Assembly (NCBI GenBank): GCA_947454055.1
Contig: CANGIS010000021.1
Location: forward strand, 1 to 45,679
Direction of reading: 5' to 3'
Origin: Hyphomicrobiales bacterium
Lineage (GTDB): Bacteria > Pseudomonadota > Alphaproteobacteria > Rhizobiales > Beijerinckiaceae
DNA: 45,679 bases
Position numbers and translations under genes: made by a program. Shown piece after piece: positions 1-9,207 of this stretch (position 1 is its first letter; each line of letters begins with the position of its first letter). The notes beneath the pieces were generated by a model. That model was not told the origin of the DNA, searched no databases, and worked only from the letters and a program-made list of their open reading frames with translations.

Positions 1-1
1 C

Positions 2-157
2 GATGCACAAGCCAAAAAGGCCTATCTCCGCGCCGTTATCTCGGAGATACGCGTCGATGACGATAAAATCAGCATTATTGGCGATAAATCCGCACTCGCA
101 GCCGTCATCGCAGGACAAAATAACGGCAACGCAAATGTTAGTGGTTTTGTTCGCAAA

Positions 158-187
<30 letters not shown>
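2..187 (+). CDS. Site-specific recombinase, C-terminal end only (probably large serine recombinase)
   Basis: Reading from base 2, an open frame of 61 codons runs to a TGA at 185-187. Its 5' part lies outside the window. The peptide includes [18 protein letters not shown] and ends [11 protein letters not shown], which resembles the C-termini of alphaproteobacterial recombinase-family proteins, most likely of the large serine type. The last 30 bases lie inside the 3' half of the oppositely oriented tRNA-Arg gene, so the final residues are encoded by tRNA sequence. This is the usual arrangement when an integrase gene sits at the edge of an element inserted in a tRNA gene. The serine-type assignment rests on tail similarity only, because no catalytic domain is visible. 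Confidence 0.6.
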
Positions 188-234
<47 letters not shown>

Positions 235-557
235 TTTTGAATAAATCTACTTATTTCAGTCCATTACCAATGATACACTATCTTGTCCGAATGATCGACT
301 GCAAAGCCATAAATGCTGTCGGCACGACACCCTTACAACCGCTCATCTGCCGAACCCTCTACCATAATGTGGAAGGTGATGCCACTACCCCAGGCCCGTG
401 TTTTGGCGTCTTCTGGGTTGTTTTTGGTTCGGTCACAAAAAAACATTGAAAAACTTCAGTTTCCGCCGGCCTTGCATCCTGATCGTCCCAAAAAAATAGC
501 CCACCAATCAAGGTGGGCTACCAGCGAGCTTAGGCGAACGGACGCTTACGCGCCACT
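235..557. other. Intergenic stretch with no gene seen apart from a terminator
   Basis: These 323 bases lie between the tRNA-Arg 5' end and the stop of the small secreted-protein gene. The open frames here are low-complexity and lack a plausible ribosome-binding site. One of them simply translates the tRNA. The promoter of the tRNA should lie just above 234 on the minus strand, but no clear -35/-10 pair was found. The only supported element is the terminator hairpin at 490-520. Confidence 0.5.
490..520 (-). terminator. Rho-independent terminator of the small secreted-protein gene
   Basis: A perfect 9-bp inverted repeat, TAGCCCACC (497-505) and GGTGGGCTA (512-520), flanks a 6-nt loop. On the minus strand it is followed by seven T residues (A-run at 490-496 on the plus strand). 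It lies 38 bp beyond the stop of the minus-strand gene at 558-869, with the orientation expected for its terminator. Confidence 0.88.
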
Positions 558-869
558 TCACCTATTATATTGCTTCTCGATATAGGCGGGATCCGCCGGA
601 TTATGCGCGGGATCACACGCATAAATCGTCTCCCAATAATAGGTGTCATAGGAGCATTTTTGGGTGAGTTGATGTTCTAATGAAGGGGTTCTAAGCGATC
701 CCGTAAATTCAGGCTCACGGGGCATCATCTTACTCGTGCCCGGACGATTTATCGCCGTTGGATCCGATTGAAGTCGCTCGGAGTAAGGATCAGCGTTGGC
801 GTGAACAGAGAAGCCTAAGGTCGTGATGAGGATCAGGGCTCCTAATTCCAACTTATTCTTGCACAGCAT
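558..869 (-). CDS. Small secreted protein of unknown function
   Basis: A 103-residue protein not recognised as a known family. It opens with a Sec-type signal peptide: Lys residues, a hydrophobic core (about residues 9-20, LGALILITTLGF), and a probable cleavage after SVHANA near residue 26. The mature part is about 77 residues, polar, Pro- and Tyr-rich, with two Cys in its C-terminal third that could form a periplasmic disulfide. The start at 869 is preferred over the ATG at 875 because an AAGGA lies 7 bases upstream of it. The gene has its own terminator at 490-520, so it is probably a monocistronic, truly expressed gene. Its codon use is similar to its neighbours. Confidence 0.65.
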   Translation of the reverse strand: MLCKNKLELGALILITTLGFSVHANADPYSERLQSDPTAINRPGTSKMMPREPEFTGSLRTPSLEHQLTQKCSYDTYYWETIYACDPAHNPADPAYIEKQYNR

Positions 870-1089
870 GGTCATTTCCTTTTCTTTGACAAGAATGGAC
901 CGTTTTCTCCCTTGATCATGCTTTTATTGTGTTTGCGCCCTATTAGGTTACGCAACGATGTTGTGACGCAGTATATCCTCGAACCAATTAAGCCCAACAC
1001 CATTAAACTCTAGATAGCCCTTCACGGACGTTGATCCTATCAGGTCAACTTCGGATGGCTGTTGAGGTTACTTGATGCAGCTGACGTTT

Positions 1090-1644
1090 TCAGCGTGGGG
1101 CGCGTTTGGCCAGAATGCGCTGGAGGGTACGGCGGTGCATAGAAAGGCGCCTTGCCGTTTCCGAAACATTGCGGGCGCATTGCTCGTATACCCGTTGGAT
1201 ATGTTCCCAACGCACGCGGTCGGGTGACATCGGGTTTTCAGGCGGCGATAAAAGCAGAAGTTGATCCGACCGCAATGCGCGGTCGATCTCGTCAAATTCC
1301 GCCGGTTTGGCAAGATAATCGGCCGCTCCAAGCTTGAGTGCGGCAACAGCCGTTGCGATTGTGGCGTAGCCGGTCACGACAATACCACGTGCATCAGGAC
1401 GCTTTTTGGCCAGAGCGGCGATCAACTCCAAGCCATTCCCGTCGCCAAGCTTCATGTCCACCACGGCAAAGGCCGGCGGAGTCTTCTCAATCGCTGCCAA
1501 TCCGGCTTTCGCCGTATCGACCGTTTCAACGACATACCCCCGCATCTGCATTGCCCGCATCAATCGCGCAACAAACGGTTTTTCGCTGTCGACAATTAAC
1601 AGGGTCCGATCAGCGATCCCGCTTGTGGCCGAGATATCATTCAT
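1090..1644 (-). CDS. actR: ActR/RegA/PrrA-family response regulator
   Basis: A 184-residue two-domain regulator. Residues 14-125 form a receiver domain with phospho-acceptor Asp63 (VVDMKLGDG), Thr91 and Lys113. Residues 142-184 contain the short Fis-type helix-turn-helix characteristic of ActR/RegA/PrrA (VSETARRLSMHRRTLQRILA). These regulators control redox-responsive genes for respiration, CO2 and nitrogen fixation, usually with a membrane kinase ActS/RegB/PrrB. No such kinase gene lies beside it. An oddity is that the acidic pocket reads VDSE (residues 18-21), where the family usually has VDDD, so the second magnesium-binding acid is Ser20. AAGGA lies 8 bases upstream of the ATG at 1644. 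The family assignment is strong; the symbol is by homology. Confidence 0.9.
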   Translation of the reverse strand: MNDISATSGIADRTLLIVDSEKPFVARLMRAMQMRGYVVETVDTAKAGLAAIEKTPPAFAVVDMKLGDGNGLELIAALAKKRPDARGIVVTGYATIATAVAALKLGAADYLAKPAEFDEIDRALRSDQLLLLSPPENPMSPDRVRWEHIQRVYEQCARNVSETARRLSMHRRTLQRILAKRAPR

Positions 1645-1927
1645 TGGGCCGGTCCTTCGATGGGTTTGGATTGTTTGTCATACGTGGCGGCGAAGTAATC
1701 GGTTCATAGCCGATCCATCGGATATGCGGCGGAGCGGTAGCGCTCGTTCGGCAAGGGGCAAAACGATCCTCTCAAGCTAAGGCTTGAGGACACGGGGCCA
1801 ACTTGTTCACGAAAATCGACAATTGGGACTTACGAATAATTGCATCTGTTAAGGAAATCGGACTATGGTTTGAATTGTGCAATGCAATATATCGTATCCC
1901 GCAGCGTCGGGACCTGGAGTTTCAAGC
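1645..1927. promoter_or_regulatory. Divergent intergenic region between actR and phaZ, with a possible PhaR-type operator
   Basis: These 283 bases separate the minus-strand actR from the plus-strand phaZ and should hold both promoters, though no clear -35/-10 pair stands out. At 1878-1886 there is a small palindrome TGCAATGCA. It matches the TGC-N3-GCA core reported for alphaproteobacterial PhaR repressors, which sense polyhydroxybutyrate. It lies about 42 bp upstream of the preferred phaZ start, a reasonable operator position. The motif is short and could occur by chance. Confidence 0.3.
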
Positions 1928-3220
1928 ATGCAGTTACCTCTTTATATGTGGTACGAAGCGACTCACGCTTTGATGGGTCCCGCCCGCGCGCTTGCTGGCT
2001 CAACCAAGCTTTTTTGCAATAATCCCGTAAACCCGCTAGCGCACTCACCGTTCGGGCGGGGCGTTTCGGCGGCCTGCGAGATGTTTGAACGCGCCACCCG
2101 ACGCTATGGTAAGCCGGCATTTAATTTTAAAGACGTCAATGTGGACGGCGTTGCCGTCCCGATCGTCGAGGATGTGATCTGGACGAAACCGTTTTGCAGC
2201 CTGCTGCATTTCCGTAAGCAATTCGTGCGTAACGCCGTCGAGCAGCCGAAAGTGCTTGTCGTGGCGCCGATGTCGGGCCATTACGCCACCTTGTTGCGCG
2301 GCACAGTGGAAACCTTCCTGCCAACCCATGATGTTTACATCACAGACTGGACGGATGCGCGCACCGTTCCTCTCAAGGACGGCGAATTTAATCTCGATAA
2401 CTATATTGATTATGTGATCGAGATGGCTCGGCTCCTTGGCCCCGACATTCATCTGATGGCCGTTTGCCAGCCAGCGGTTCCGGTCATCGCCGCGATCGCC
2501 CGAATGGAAGCGGAAAACGATCCTGCAACGCCTTATTCCATGACCTTGATGGGCGGCCCGATCGATACCCGCAAAAGCCCGACAAAGGTCAATCTTCTGG
2601 CGCAAGATCGCGGCATCGAATGGTTCAAACAGAACTGCATTGTCAAAGTTCCGCTGCCTAATCCCGGCTTTATGCGGGATGTCTATCCGGGCTTTCTGCA
2701 ATTATCGGGCTTTATGGCGATGAATATTGACCGCCACATTGAAGCCCATGGCGAGATGTTCAACCATCTTGTTCACGGCGACGGTGATTCAGCTGATAAA
2801 CATATCGATTTCTACGACGAATATATGGCCGTGATGGATCTTACCGCGGAATTCTACCTTCAAACGGTTGATACCGTGTTTGTACGCCATGCCTTGCCCA
2901 AGGGCGAAATGATGCACCGCGACAAGCCCGTGGATCTCACGGCCATTCGCCGGTGCGCGCTCATGACGGTGGAAGGCGAGCGGGATGATATTTCCGGGGT
3001 CGGCCAAACGAAAGCCGCGCATGACCTGTGCATCAATATCCCGGCCGAACGGCGCGCCCATTGGGTTCAGCCGAAGGTGGGCCATTATGGCGTGTTCAAC
3101 GGTTCCCGTTTCCGCCACGATATTGCACCCCGGATTGCCGCCTTTATGGCCGACAGTGCCAAAGGCAGCGAAAAGGTGACCAAAAAGGGCAAGGCAGCCC
3201 TTAAGCTTGTCGGCGCCTGA
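1928..3220 (+). CDS. phaZ: Intracellular poly(3-hydroxybutyrate) depolymerase
   Basis: A 430-residue cytoplasmic enzyme that hydrolyses stored polyhydroxybutyrate granules to oligomers or monomers. The nucleophile is a cysteine, seen in LMAVCQPAVP with Cys180, the lipase-box variant typical of the Ralstonia PhaZ1 family. The start at 1928 (MQLPLYMWYEATHAL) matches the conserved family N-terminus and has TGGAG (1915-1919) 8 bases upstream. An in-frame ATG at 1877 would add 17 residues without a ribosome-binding site. The Ser/Lys-rich tail after about residue 405 is a normal extension. The gene is divergent from actR, with a candidate PhaR-type site between them. No signal peptide is present, in keeping with an intracellular depolymerase. 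Confidence 0.93.
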   Translation: MQLPLYMWYEATHALMGPARALAGSTKLFCNNPVNPLAHSPFGRGVSAACEMFERATRRYGKPAFNFKDVNVDGVAVPIVEDVIWTKPFCSLLHFRKQFVRNAVEQPKVLVVAPMSGHYATLLRGTVETFLPTHDVYITDWTDARTVPLKDGEFNLDNYIDYVIEMARLLGPDIHLMAVCQPAVPVIAAIARMEAENDPATPYSMTLMGGPIDTRKSPTKVNLLAQDRGIEWFKQNCIVKVPLPNPGFMRDVYPGFLQLSGFMAMNIDRHIEAHGEMFNHLVHGDGDSADKHIDFYDEYMAVMDLTAEFYLQTVDTVFVRHALPKGEMMHRDKPVDLTAIRRCALMTVEGERDDISGVGQTKAAHDLCINIPAERRAHWVQPKVGHYGVFNGSRFRHDIAPRIAAFMADSAKGSEKVTKKGKAALKLVGA

Positions 3221-3270
3221 ATCCAACATCGCGGGATGACAAAAAAGCGGTCACACGGCACGATTGCCGC

Positions 3271-4017
3271 ATGATTCCTTTTTTGTCATCCAGAAGCAAA
3301 GTGCCGCTTCCGTCTCATATCGATATTGCCCATGGCGAGAGCGTCTTTCGCGTGGCCCTCAAGCGAAGCGCGTTAGCGCGGCGCTACACGCTGCGCGCCA
3401 GTGCCGCCAAACACGAAATCACGCTGACCATGCCGCTTCGCGGCAGCATGGCGCAGGCCACCGATTTCGCCCAACGCCACGGCGGATGGATTGCCGAGCG
3501 GCTTAAAAAATTCGACACGATCATTGCCTGTGAACCGGGCGCCATCATTCCCCTGCGGGGCGATCCCCATCGCATCGAGCACCGGGCCGATGCCCGCGGC
3601 ACGGTATGGGTTGAAACAACCGACACCGGCGAAATGCTCATCGTGGTGGCAGGCCGCCCGGAATATAGTGTAAGGCGGATCAAGGATTTCCTGAAGAAGC
3701 AGGCAAGCCATGACCTCGACAAGGCCGTCGAGCGCTACACCTCGGCCCTTGGTCTTCCGGCTCGCCGCATCGCGCTCAAAGATACGACAAGCCGTTGGGG
3801 ATCATGCTCGAGTTCGGGCCGGCTCAATTTTTCCTGGCGTCTGATTCTGGCCCCGCCCTTCGTGCTCGACTATCTCGCTGCCCATGAAGTGGCCCATTTG
3901 AAAGAGCTCAATCATTCCGCTCGATATTGGCGGGTCGTGGCGGGGCTTTATCCCGATTACGACAAAGCCGAAGCCTGGTTGAAGCGATACGGCACGTCGC
4001 TGCACCGGTATCAATAG
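3271..4017 (+). CDS. YgjP-type (DUF45) zinc metallopeptidase family protein
   Basis: A 248-residue protein of the YgjP/SprT-like M48-related family. The zinc-binding signature HEVAHLKELNHS sits near residue 208, followed by a His/Trp-containing segment (SARYWRVVAGLYPDY), and the family-typical DTTSRWGSCSSSGRLNFSWRL precedes it (split here: DTTSRWGSC, then SSSGRLNFSWRL). The N-terminal half carries the usual family beta-rich domain. No signal peptide or membrane segment is seen, so it is probably cytoplasmic. Its substrate is unknown, and in many genomes it is annotated as a metal-dependent hydrolase. It begins 50 bp after phaZ and could be cotranscribed with it, but no strong ribosome-binding site is visible. 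It converges on the PBP1A gene with a 7-bp gap. Confidence 0.85.
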   Translation: MIPFLSSRSKVPLPSHIDIAHGESVFRVALKRSALARRYTLRASAAKHEITLTMPLRGSMAQATDFAQRHGGWIAERLKKFDTIIACEPGAIIPLRGDPHRIEHRADARGTVWVETTDTGEMLIVVAGRPEYSVRRIKDFLKKQASHDLDKAVERYTSALGLPARRIALKDTTSRWGSCSSSGRLNFSWRLILAPPFVLDYLAAHEVAHLKELNHSARYWRVVAGLYPDYDKAEAWLKRYGTSLHRYQ

Positions 4018-4024
4018 GGCGCCC

Positions 4025-6157
4025 TTAATTGGCCGCAGGCACACTCGCAGGTGGACGGAGCGTCTGCCCATCCCCCGATGCTTTTGGCGTCGCGCCTTCC
4101 GACGGCTTTCCCGATATCCAGGGCAGGTTCCATCCGGCAAACAGATCGGCGGGCGGCGCATCGCTGACGGGCAATGGGGTCGGCTGGGTCTTGGCCAGCG
4201 CCTGCTTCATGAAGCGGGACCAGATTTCAACCGGCAGACTGCCGCCGGCAACATGCTTGGTTGGCGAGTTATCGTCATTGCCAAGCCAGATGCCCGTCGT
4301 CAGCGCGCTTGTGTAGCCGATGAACCACGCGTCGCGGAAATCCTGGCTGGTGCCGGTTTTGCCCGCCGCATCCCATCCAGGCAAATCGGCTTTTTTCGCC
4401 GTGCCGCTTTTCAGCGTCTCCCGCATCATGACATTGAGTTCAGAGAGATAGGCCGGATCAATCACCAGCCGTCCCTGACTGTCGGCACGGGTATACATCA
4501 GATCACCCTCGCGCGAGATCACCTCGGTGATGACATAAGGCGTCACTTGCAGCCCGCCATTGGCAAAGCTCGTATAGGCGGCGGTGAGCTCCAACGGCGT
4601 GACCACCGACGTGCCCAACGCGATCGACGCATTGACATCGAGCTTGGACCGGATGCCCAGCCGTTGCGCGACATTCGCCACCGTCTTGGGGCCGACTTCA
4701 AGGCCCAGCCGAACGGCCACTGTGTTCAGCGATTGCGACAGTCCTTCGGTCAGGGTCACCTGCCCGCGATAGTCCTTGGCGTAATTTTCGGGCTGCCATC
4801 CCTTGATGTTGATCGGTGCATCTTCGCGCATCGTGTCTGGCGTCAGGCCCTTTTCCAACGCTGCGAGATAGACAAAGGGCTTGAAGGCAGAGCCCGGCTG
4901 CCGTTTAGCGCTTGTTACCCGATCAAACTGGCTGTCGGCATAAGAACGGCCGCCGACCAGCGCGCGAACGGCTCCATCCCCGTCAAGAGCCACCAGCGCG
5001 CCCTGCGTAACGCCGTATTTCGTCCCTTTGGCTTGTAGTTCCTCCGTCAGCGCCTTCTCCGCATAGCCTTGCATGGCGGGATTTATGGTGGTTGTTACAA
5101 TGAGATCGCCCTCGATCGTGCCAATCAAATCGTCGAGCCCGTCAATCACATAATCGGCCGCATAAAGCACCGAAGCTACGCCCCGTGTCTTGTTGGTATC
5201 TGCCGGATGGGCCAAAGCATCGACCATTTGCGGCTCGGTGATAAAAGTCTCGCGTTGCATCGCGGCCAGCACCAAGGCAGCACGGGCATGGGCGGCCTCG
5301 GGATTGCGATTGGGTGCCAAGCGCGTTGGCGATTGCACCAATCCGCCAAGGATGGCCGCCTCAGCAATCGTCACCTCGCGGGCCGATTTACCAAAATATT
5401 TCCGCGCCGCGCCCTCGACTCCATACGCGCCCGAGCCAAAATAGACCCGGTTCAGATAGAGTTCGAGAATCTGGTCCTTAGTGAATTTACGCTCCAGCCA
5501 CAGCGCCAGAATCGCTTCCTGAATTTTGCGGGAAGCCGTTCGCTCCTGCGTCAAAAACAGATTTTTCGCGAGCTGCTGCGTCAAAGTCGATCCGCCCTGC
5601 ACACCGCCGCCGGAGTGCAGCACATTGCGCATCAACGCACGCACGATACCGATCGGGTCAATCCCGAAATGGCTGTAAAAGCGATGGTCCTCAATCGCGA
5701 TGAAGGCTTGCGGCAAATAAGGCGGCAATTCATTCAGCGCGACCTCACGGCCGCCCGTCTCGCCACGGTTGGCGAGCAAACTGCCGTCAGAACCTAAAAT
5801 AGCAATATTGGGAGGGCGCTTGGGTACCGTCAGCTGGTCAATCGGTGGCAGTTTTGACGCATAATAGGCCACCATGGCGCCAGAGGCGATCAATCCCCAC
5901 AAGCCGAACACCACGCCCCAATAGAGCAATCGACCGATCACAGAACGGCGGGGTTTCTCCGGTGCGGCTTTGGTCCGCCGCTTCCGGCGGCGTTCCGGCT
6001 CGTCACGCGCTTCATCGTCAAATTCAGGCTCCGCTTCAACGGCACGCTTGCGACCGCGCTTACGCGGCGGATCAAGACGATCTTCATCGACCACGCGACG
6101 GCGGGACGGGGCACCGTCCTCCAGATACGGCTCGCGCCGATCACGCCTGTCATTCAT
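4025..6157 (-). CDS. mrcA: Penicillin-binding protein 1A, bifunctional peptidoglycan synthase
   Basis: A 710-residue class A PBP that polymerises lipid II and crosslinks the peptides in the periplasm. The first ~74 residues are a long Arg/Asp/Glu-rich cytoplasmic tail, followed by one membrane anchor (about 76-98). The glycosyltransferase (GT51) domain has catalytic Glu156 in EDHRFYSHFGID and the GGSTLTQQLAKN motif near 188-199. The transpeptidase domain has Ser423 in GSAFK, SLN at 476-478 and KTGTS at 600-604, so both activities look intact. The C-terminus is short and Pro/Ala-rich. It follows accD on the same strand after about 108 bp and may share its transcript or have its own promoter. 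The start at 6157 has a weak AGGA about 11 bases upstream. Confidence 0.94.
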   Translation of the reverse strand: MNDRRDRREPYLEDGAPSRRRVVDEDRLDPPRKRGRKRAVEAEPEFDDEARDEPERRRKRRTKAAPEKPRRSVIGRLLYWGVVFGLWGLIASGAMVAYYASKLPPIDQLTVPKRPPNIAILGSDGSLLANRGETGGREVALNELPPYLPQAFIAIEDHRFYSHFGIDPIGIVRALMRNVLHSGGGVQGGSTLTQQLAKNLFLTQERTASRKIQEAILALWLERKFTKDQILELYLNRVYFGSGAYGVEGAARKYFGKSAREVTIAEAAILGGLVQSPTRLAPNRNPEAAHARAALVLAAMQRETFITEPQMVDALAHPADTNKTRGVASVLYAADYVIDGLDDLIGTIEGDLIVTTTINPAMQGYAEKALTEELQAKGTKYGVTQGALVALDGDGAVRALVGGRSYADSQFDRVTSAKRQPGSAFKPFVYLAALEKGLTPDTMREDAPINIKGWQPENYAKDYRGQVTLTEGLSQSLNTVAVRLGLEVGPKTVANVAQRLGIRSKLDVNASIALGTSVVTPLELTAAYTSFANGGLQVTPYVITEVISREGDLMYTRADSQGRLVIDPAYLSELNVMMRETLKSGTAKKADLPGWDAAGKTGTSQDFRDAWFIGYTSALTTGIWLGNDDNSPTKHVAGGSLPVEIWSRFMKQALAKTQPTPLPVSDAPPADLFAGWNLPWISGKPSEGATPKASGDGQTLRPPASVPAAN

Positions 6158-6265
6158 GGCCCATTATTTCCTGCTTCACATACCGACGCGGCAAGCTCTA
6201 GCAAGACGCCATTAAGCGCCGGTTAAGCGCAACGGATGAACGCACGATACGATCAAAGAAACGCG

Positions 6266-7135
6266 TCAGGCGGCCCGTGCAGGCGAATGCGCAAGAATGC
6301 GGCACAGGCGCGCAATGGTCGCCTTCATTTCGCGGCGATGGACCACCATGTCCACCATACCGTGCTCTTTCAAAAATTCAGCACGCTGGAAGCCTTCCGG
6401 CAACTTTTCTCTGATCGTCTGTTCGATCACCCGCGGTCCGGCAAAGCCGATCAGCGCGCCGGGCTCGGCGATGTGAATATCACCCAGCATGGCATAAGAT
6501 GCGGTCACGCCGCCCGTTGTGGGATTGGCGAGCACCACAATGTAGGGCAGCTTTGCTTCCCGCAAGCGACGCACGGCGACGGTCGTCCGCGGCATCTGCA
6601 TCAGCGAGAACATGCCTTCCTGCATTCGCGCACCACCCGACGATGCAAACAACACAAACGGCGTCTTCTTCGCCACAGCCGTTTCCATGCCCTTAATAAT
6701 CGCTTCGCCTGCGGCCATGCCCAAAGAGCCGCCCATAAAATCGAAATCCTGAACGCCAATGGTCAGCTTGACGCCTTCCACTTTGCCAAAGGCGATTTTC
6801 ACGGCATCAACCAATTGCGTCTTGGTTTTGGCGTCACGAAGGCGATCGACATACCGCTTTTCATCACGAAATTTGAGCGGATCAAGCGGCACTTCAGGAA
6901 GCGCAATCTCCTCATAAACCCCATCATCAAACATCGACTTCAAACGCGGCACAGCGGCAAGCCGCATATGATAATCCGAGCCCGGAATGACATTCAGATT
7001 GGCTTCAACATCTTTGGCAAACACAAGCTGGCCGCTCTCCGGACATTTGATCCAGAGATTTTGCGGCGTATCCCGCTTCAGAAACGAACGGATCTTCGGA
7101 CGAACGACATTGGATATCCAGTTCATAGTTTCCAT
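6266..7135 (-). CDS. accD: Acetyl-CoA carboxylase carboxyltransferase subunit beta
   Basis: A 289-residue carboxyltransferase subunit that, with AccA, moves the carboxyl group from carboxybiotin to acetyl-CoA for fatty acid synthesis. The crotonase-like core is intact, including the oxyanion-hole segments around [17 protein letters not shown] and [16 protein letters not shown]. The N-terminal zinc ribbon is degenerate: [11 protein letters not shown] and [10 protein letters not shown] keep only one of four cysteines, as is usual in alphaproteobacterial AccD. The start at 7135 is favoured by AAGGA 8 bases upstream, while the in-frame ATG at 7141 is too close to it. It follows trpA after 21 bp, the classical alphaproteobacterial trpFBA-accD arrangement. 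folC, often the next gene, is instead 7 kb away on the other strand. Confidence 0.95.
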   Translation of the reverse strand: METMNWISNVVRPKIRSFLKRDTPQNLWIKCPESGQLVFAKDVEANLNVIPGSDYHMRLAAVPRLKSMFDDGVYEEIALPEVPLDPLKFRDEKRYVDRLRDAKTKTQLVDAVKIAFGKVEGVKLTIGVQDFDFMGGSLGMAAGEAIIKGMETAVAKKTPFVLFASSGGARMQEGMFSLMQMPRTTVAVRRLREAKLPYIVVLANPTTGGVTASYAMLGDIHIAEPGALIGFAGPRVIEQTIREKLPEGFQRAEFLKEHGMVDMVVHRREMKATIARLCRILAHSPARAA

Positions 7136-7156
7136 CGTCATATTCCTTTGATCAGG

Positions 7157-7984
7157 TTATTTCTTGACCGAACGCACGCCGGCGGCGATCTCGCTCACTA
7201 AGGCTGTCACGGCACTTACCGTCGTCGATGTCGCTTTGCCATCCGCATCGAGCGAGCGCTTGACCGTATCAACCAAGGCAGAGCCCACCACCACACCATC
7301 AGCCCCCTTGGCGATGGCTACGGCATCGGAGGCCGTCTTCACACCGAAACCAACCGCAACGGGAAGATCCGTATGCGCCTTGATCCGCGCAACAGCCGAG
7401 GCCACTTTGCCGAAATCAGGCGTCGCCGCGCCGGTGATGCCGGCAATCGAAACATAATAGACGAAGCCCGACGTGTTGGAGAGCACTTTCGGCAGACGCT
7501 TATCATCGGTGGTCGGCGTGGCCAGACGAATGAAATTCAATCCGGCGGCCATCGCAGGCTTACACAATTCATCGTCTTCTTCCGGTGGGCAATCGACAAC
7601 GATGAGCCCGTCAATGCCGGCATCTTTGGCATCCGCCAAAAATTTGTCGACGCCATAAATATAGATCGGGTTGAAATAACCCATCAGAATGATCGGCGTG
7701 TTCTGGTCACCCGCACGAAACGCCCGTACGAGATCAACCGTACCATGCAGCGTTTCGCCTGCTGCAAGCGCTCGCAAGCCGGCGGCTTGAATGGCCGGAC
7801 CATCTGCCATCGGATCGGTAAAGGGCATACCGATTTCGATCAGATCCGCCCCTGCCTTTGGCAGCGCCCTGATAATCTCAAGTGCCGTCGACGGATCGGG
7901 ATCGCCCGCCATGACAAAGGTCACCAGCGCCGCGCGGCCTTCTGCCTTCAAAGCGGCAAAGCGTGTATCAATGCGTGTTGTCAT
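7157..7984 (-). CDS. trpA: Tryptophan synthase alpha chain
   Basis: A 275-residue TIM-barrel subunit that cleaves indole-3-glycerol phosphate to indole and glyceraldehyde-3-phosphate. The catalytic acids are visible as Glu50 in DLIEIGMPF and Asp61 in DPMADGP. The phosphate-binding segments VGFGVKTAS and [10 protein letters not shown] are present. Length is typical for the family. Its ATG overlaps the trpB stop by four bases (ATGA), so it is translationally coupled to trpB and made in step with its partner in the alpha2-beta2 complex. Confidence 0.97.
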   Translation of the reverse strand: MTTRIDTRFAALKAEGRAALVTFVMAGDPDPSTALEIIRALPKAGADLIEIGMPFTDPMADGPAIQAAGLRALAAGETLHGTVDLVRAFRAGDQNTPIILMGYFNPIYIYGVDKFLADAKDAGIDGLIVVDCPPEEDDELCKPAMAAGLNFIRLATPTTDDKRLPKVLSNTSGFVYYVSIAGITGAATPDFGKVASAVARIKAHTDLPVAVGFGVKTASDAVAIAKGADGVVVGSALVDTVKRSLDADGKATSTTVSAVTALVSEIAAGVRSVKK

Positions 7985-9201
7985 TCCATGCCACCCAAAT
8001 GCTCGGCCACCGAGAAAATATCCTTATCGCCGCGACCGCAAAGATTGACGATCATCAGATGATCTTTCGGCTTTGACGCCGCAATCTCGACCGCACGCGC
8101 AATCGCATGTGCCGGTTCCAGAGCCGGAATGATACCCTCAAGCCTGGAGAGCAATTGGAACGCCTCAAGCGCTTCACTATCCGTCGTCGAAAGATACGTC
8201 ACCCGACCCGTATCATGCAGCCAGGAATGCTCCGGCCCGATGCCCGGATAATCAAGGCCAGCGGAGATGGAATGGGCCTCGGCAATCTGGCCATCCTCAT
8301 TCATCAACAGATAGGTGCGGTTGCCATGCAACACGCCGGGCCGACCACCATTCAAGGACGCGGCATGCGCGCCCGAAGCCACGCCGTGACCGGCCGCCTC
8401 AACGCCAAAAATTTCAACCGAAGCGTCATCCAAAAACGGATGAAACAGTCCAATCGCGTTTGAACCGCCACCTATACACGCCACCAGCGAGTCCGGCAGC
8501 CGCCCTTCCCGCTCCAGCATCTGCTCGCGGGCTTCCTTGCCGATGATCGACTGGAAATCGCGCACCATCATCGGGTAAGGGTGCGGCCCTGCCGAGGTGC
8601 CGATGCAATAGAACGTGTCTTCCACATTCGACACCCAATCGCGAAGGGCCTCGTTCATCGCGTCCTTCAGCGTCTTCGAGCCCGACACCACCGGCACGAT
8701 TTCGGCCCCCAGCATTTTCATCCGGAACACGTTCGGCTTTTGCCGCTCGACATCAACCTCGCCCATATAGACAACGCATTTGAGGCCGAAGCGAGCGCAA
8801 GCGGTAGCCGTTGCGACGCCATGCTGGCCCGCGCCCGTTTCCGCAATGATACGGGTCTTGCCCATGCGACGGGCGAGCAAAATCTGACCCAGTACATTGT
8901 TAATCTTGTGTGCGCCGGTATGGTTCAGCTCGTCGCGCTTCAGATAAATCTTGGCTCCGCCGACATGCTCGGTCAGTCGCTCTGCGAAATAGAGCGGGCT
9001 CGGACGGCCGACATAATGGGTATGAAAGGAGGCCATCTCGGCATGGAAAGCAGGATCTGCCTTTGCCGCCGTATAGGCCTTTTCCAAATCCAGAATGAGC
9101 GGCATCAAGGTTTCGGCGACGAAACGACCACCATATTGGCCGAAATGTCCGGTTTCATCCGGTCCCGTGCGGAACGAGTTGAGCGTCTGCTGAAGGGTCA
9201 T
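7981..9201 (-). CDS. trpB: Tryptophan synthase beta chain
   Basis: A 406-residue PLP enzyme that condenses indole with serine to make tryptophan. The PLP lysine is Lys99 in [10 protein letters not shown], and the phosphate-binding GGGSNAIG and the monovalent-cation region are present. Length is typical. AAGGA lies 10 bases upstream of the ATG at 9201. It is preceded by trpF with a 6-bp gap and overlaps trpA by 4 bp, so trpF-trpB-trpA form a tight operon. No leader peptide or attenuator was recognised upstream of trpF. Confidence 0.97.
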   Translation of the reverse strand: MTLQQTLNSFRTGPDETGHFGQYGGRFVAETLMPLILDLEKAYTAAKADPAFHAEMASFHTHYVGRPSPLYFAERLTEHVGGAKIYLKRDELNHTGAHKINNVLGQILLARRMGKTRIIAETGAGQHGVATATACARFGLKCVVYMGEVDVERQKPNVFRMKMLGAEIVPVVSGSKTLKDAMNEALRDWVSNVEDTFYCIGTSAGPHPYPMMVRDFQSIIGKEAREQMLEREGRLPDSLVACIGGGSNAIGLFHPFLDDASVEIFGVEAAGHGVASGAHAASLNGGRPGVLHGNRTYLLMNEDGQIAEAHSISAGLDYPGIGPEHSWLHDTGRVTYLSTTDSEALEAFQLLSRLEGIIPALEPAHAIARAVEIAASKPKDHLMIVNLCGRGDKDIFSVAEHLGGME

Positions 9202-9207
9202 ACCACT

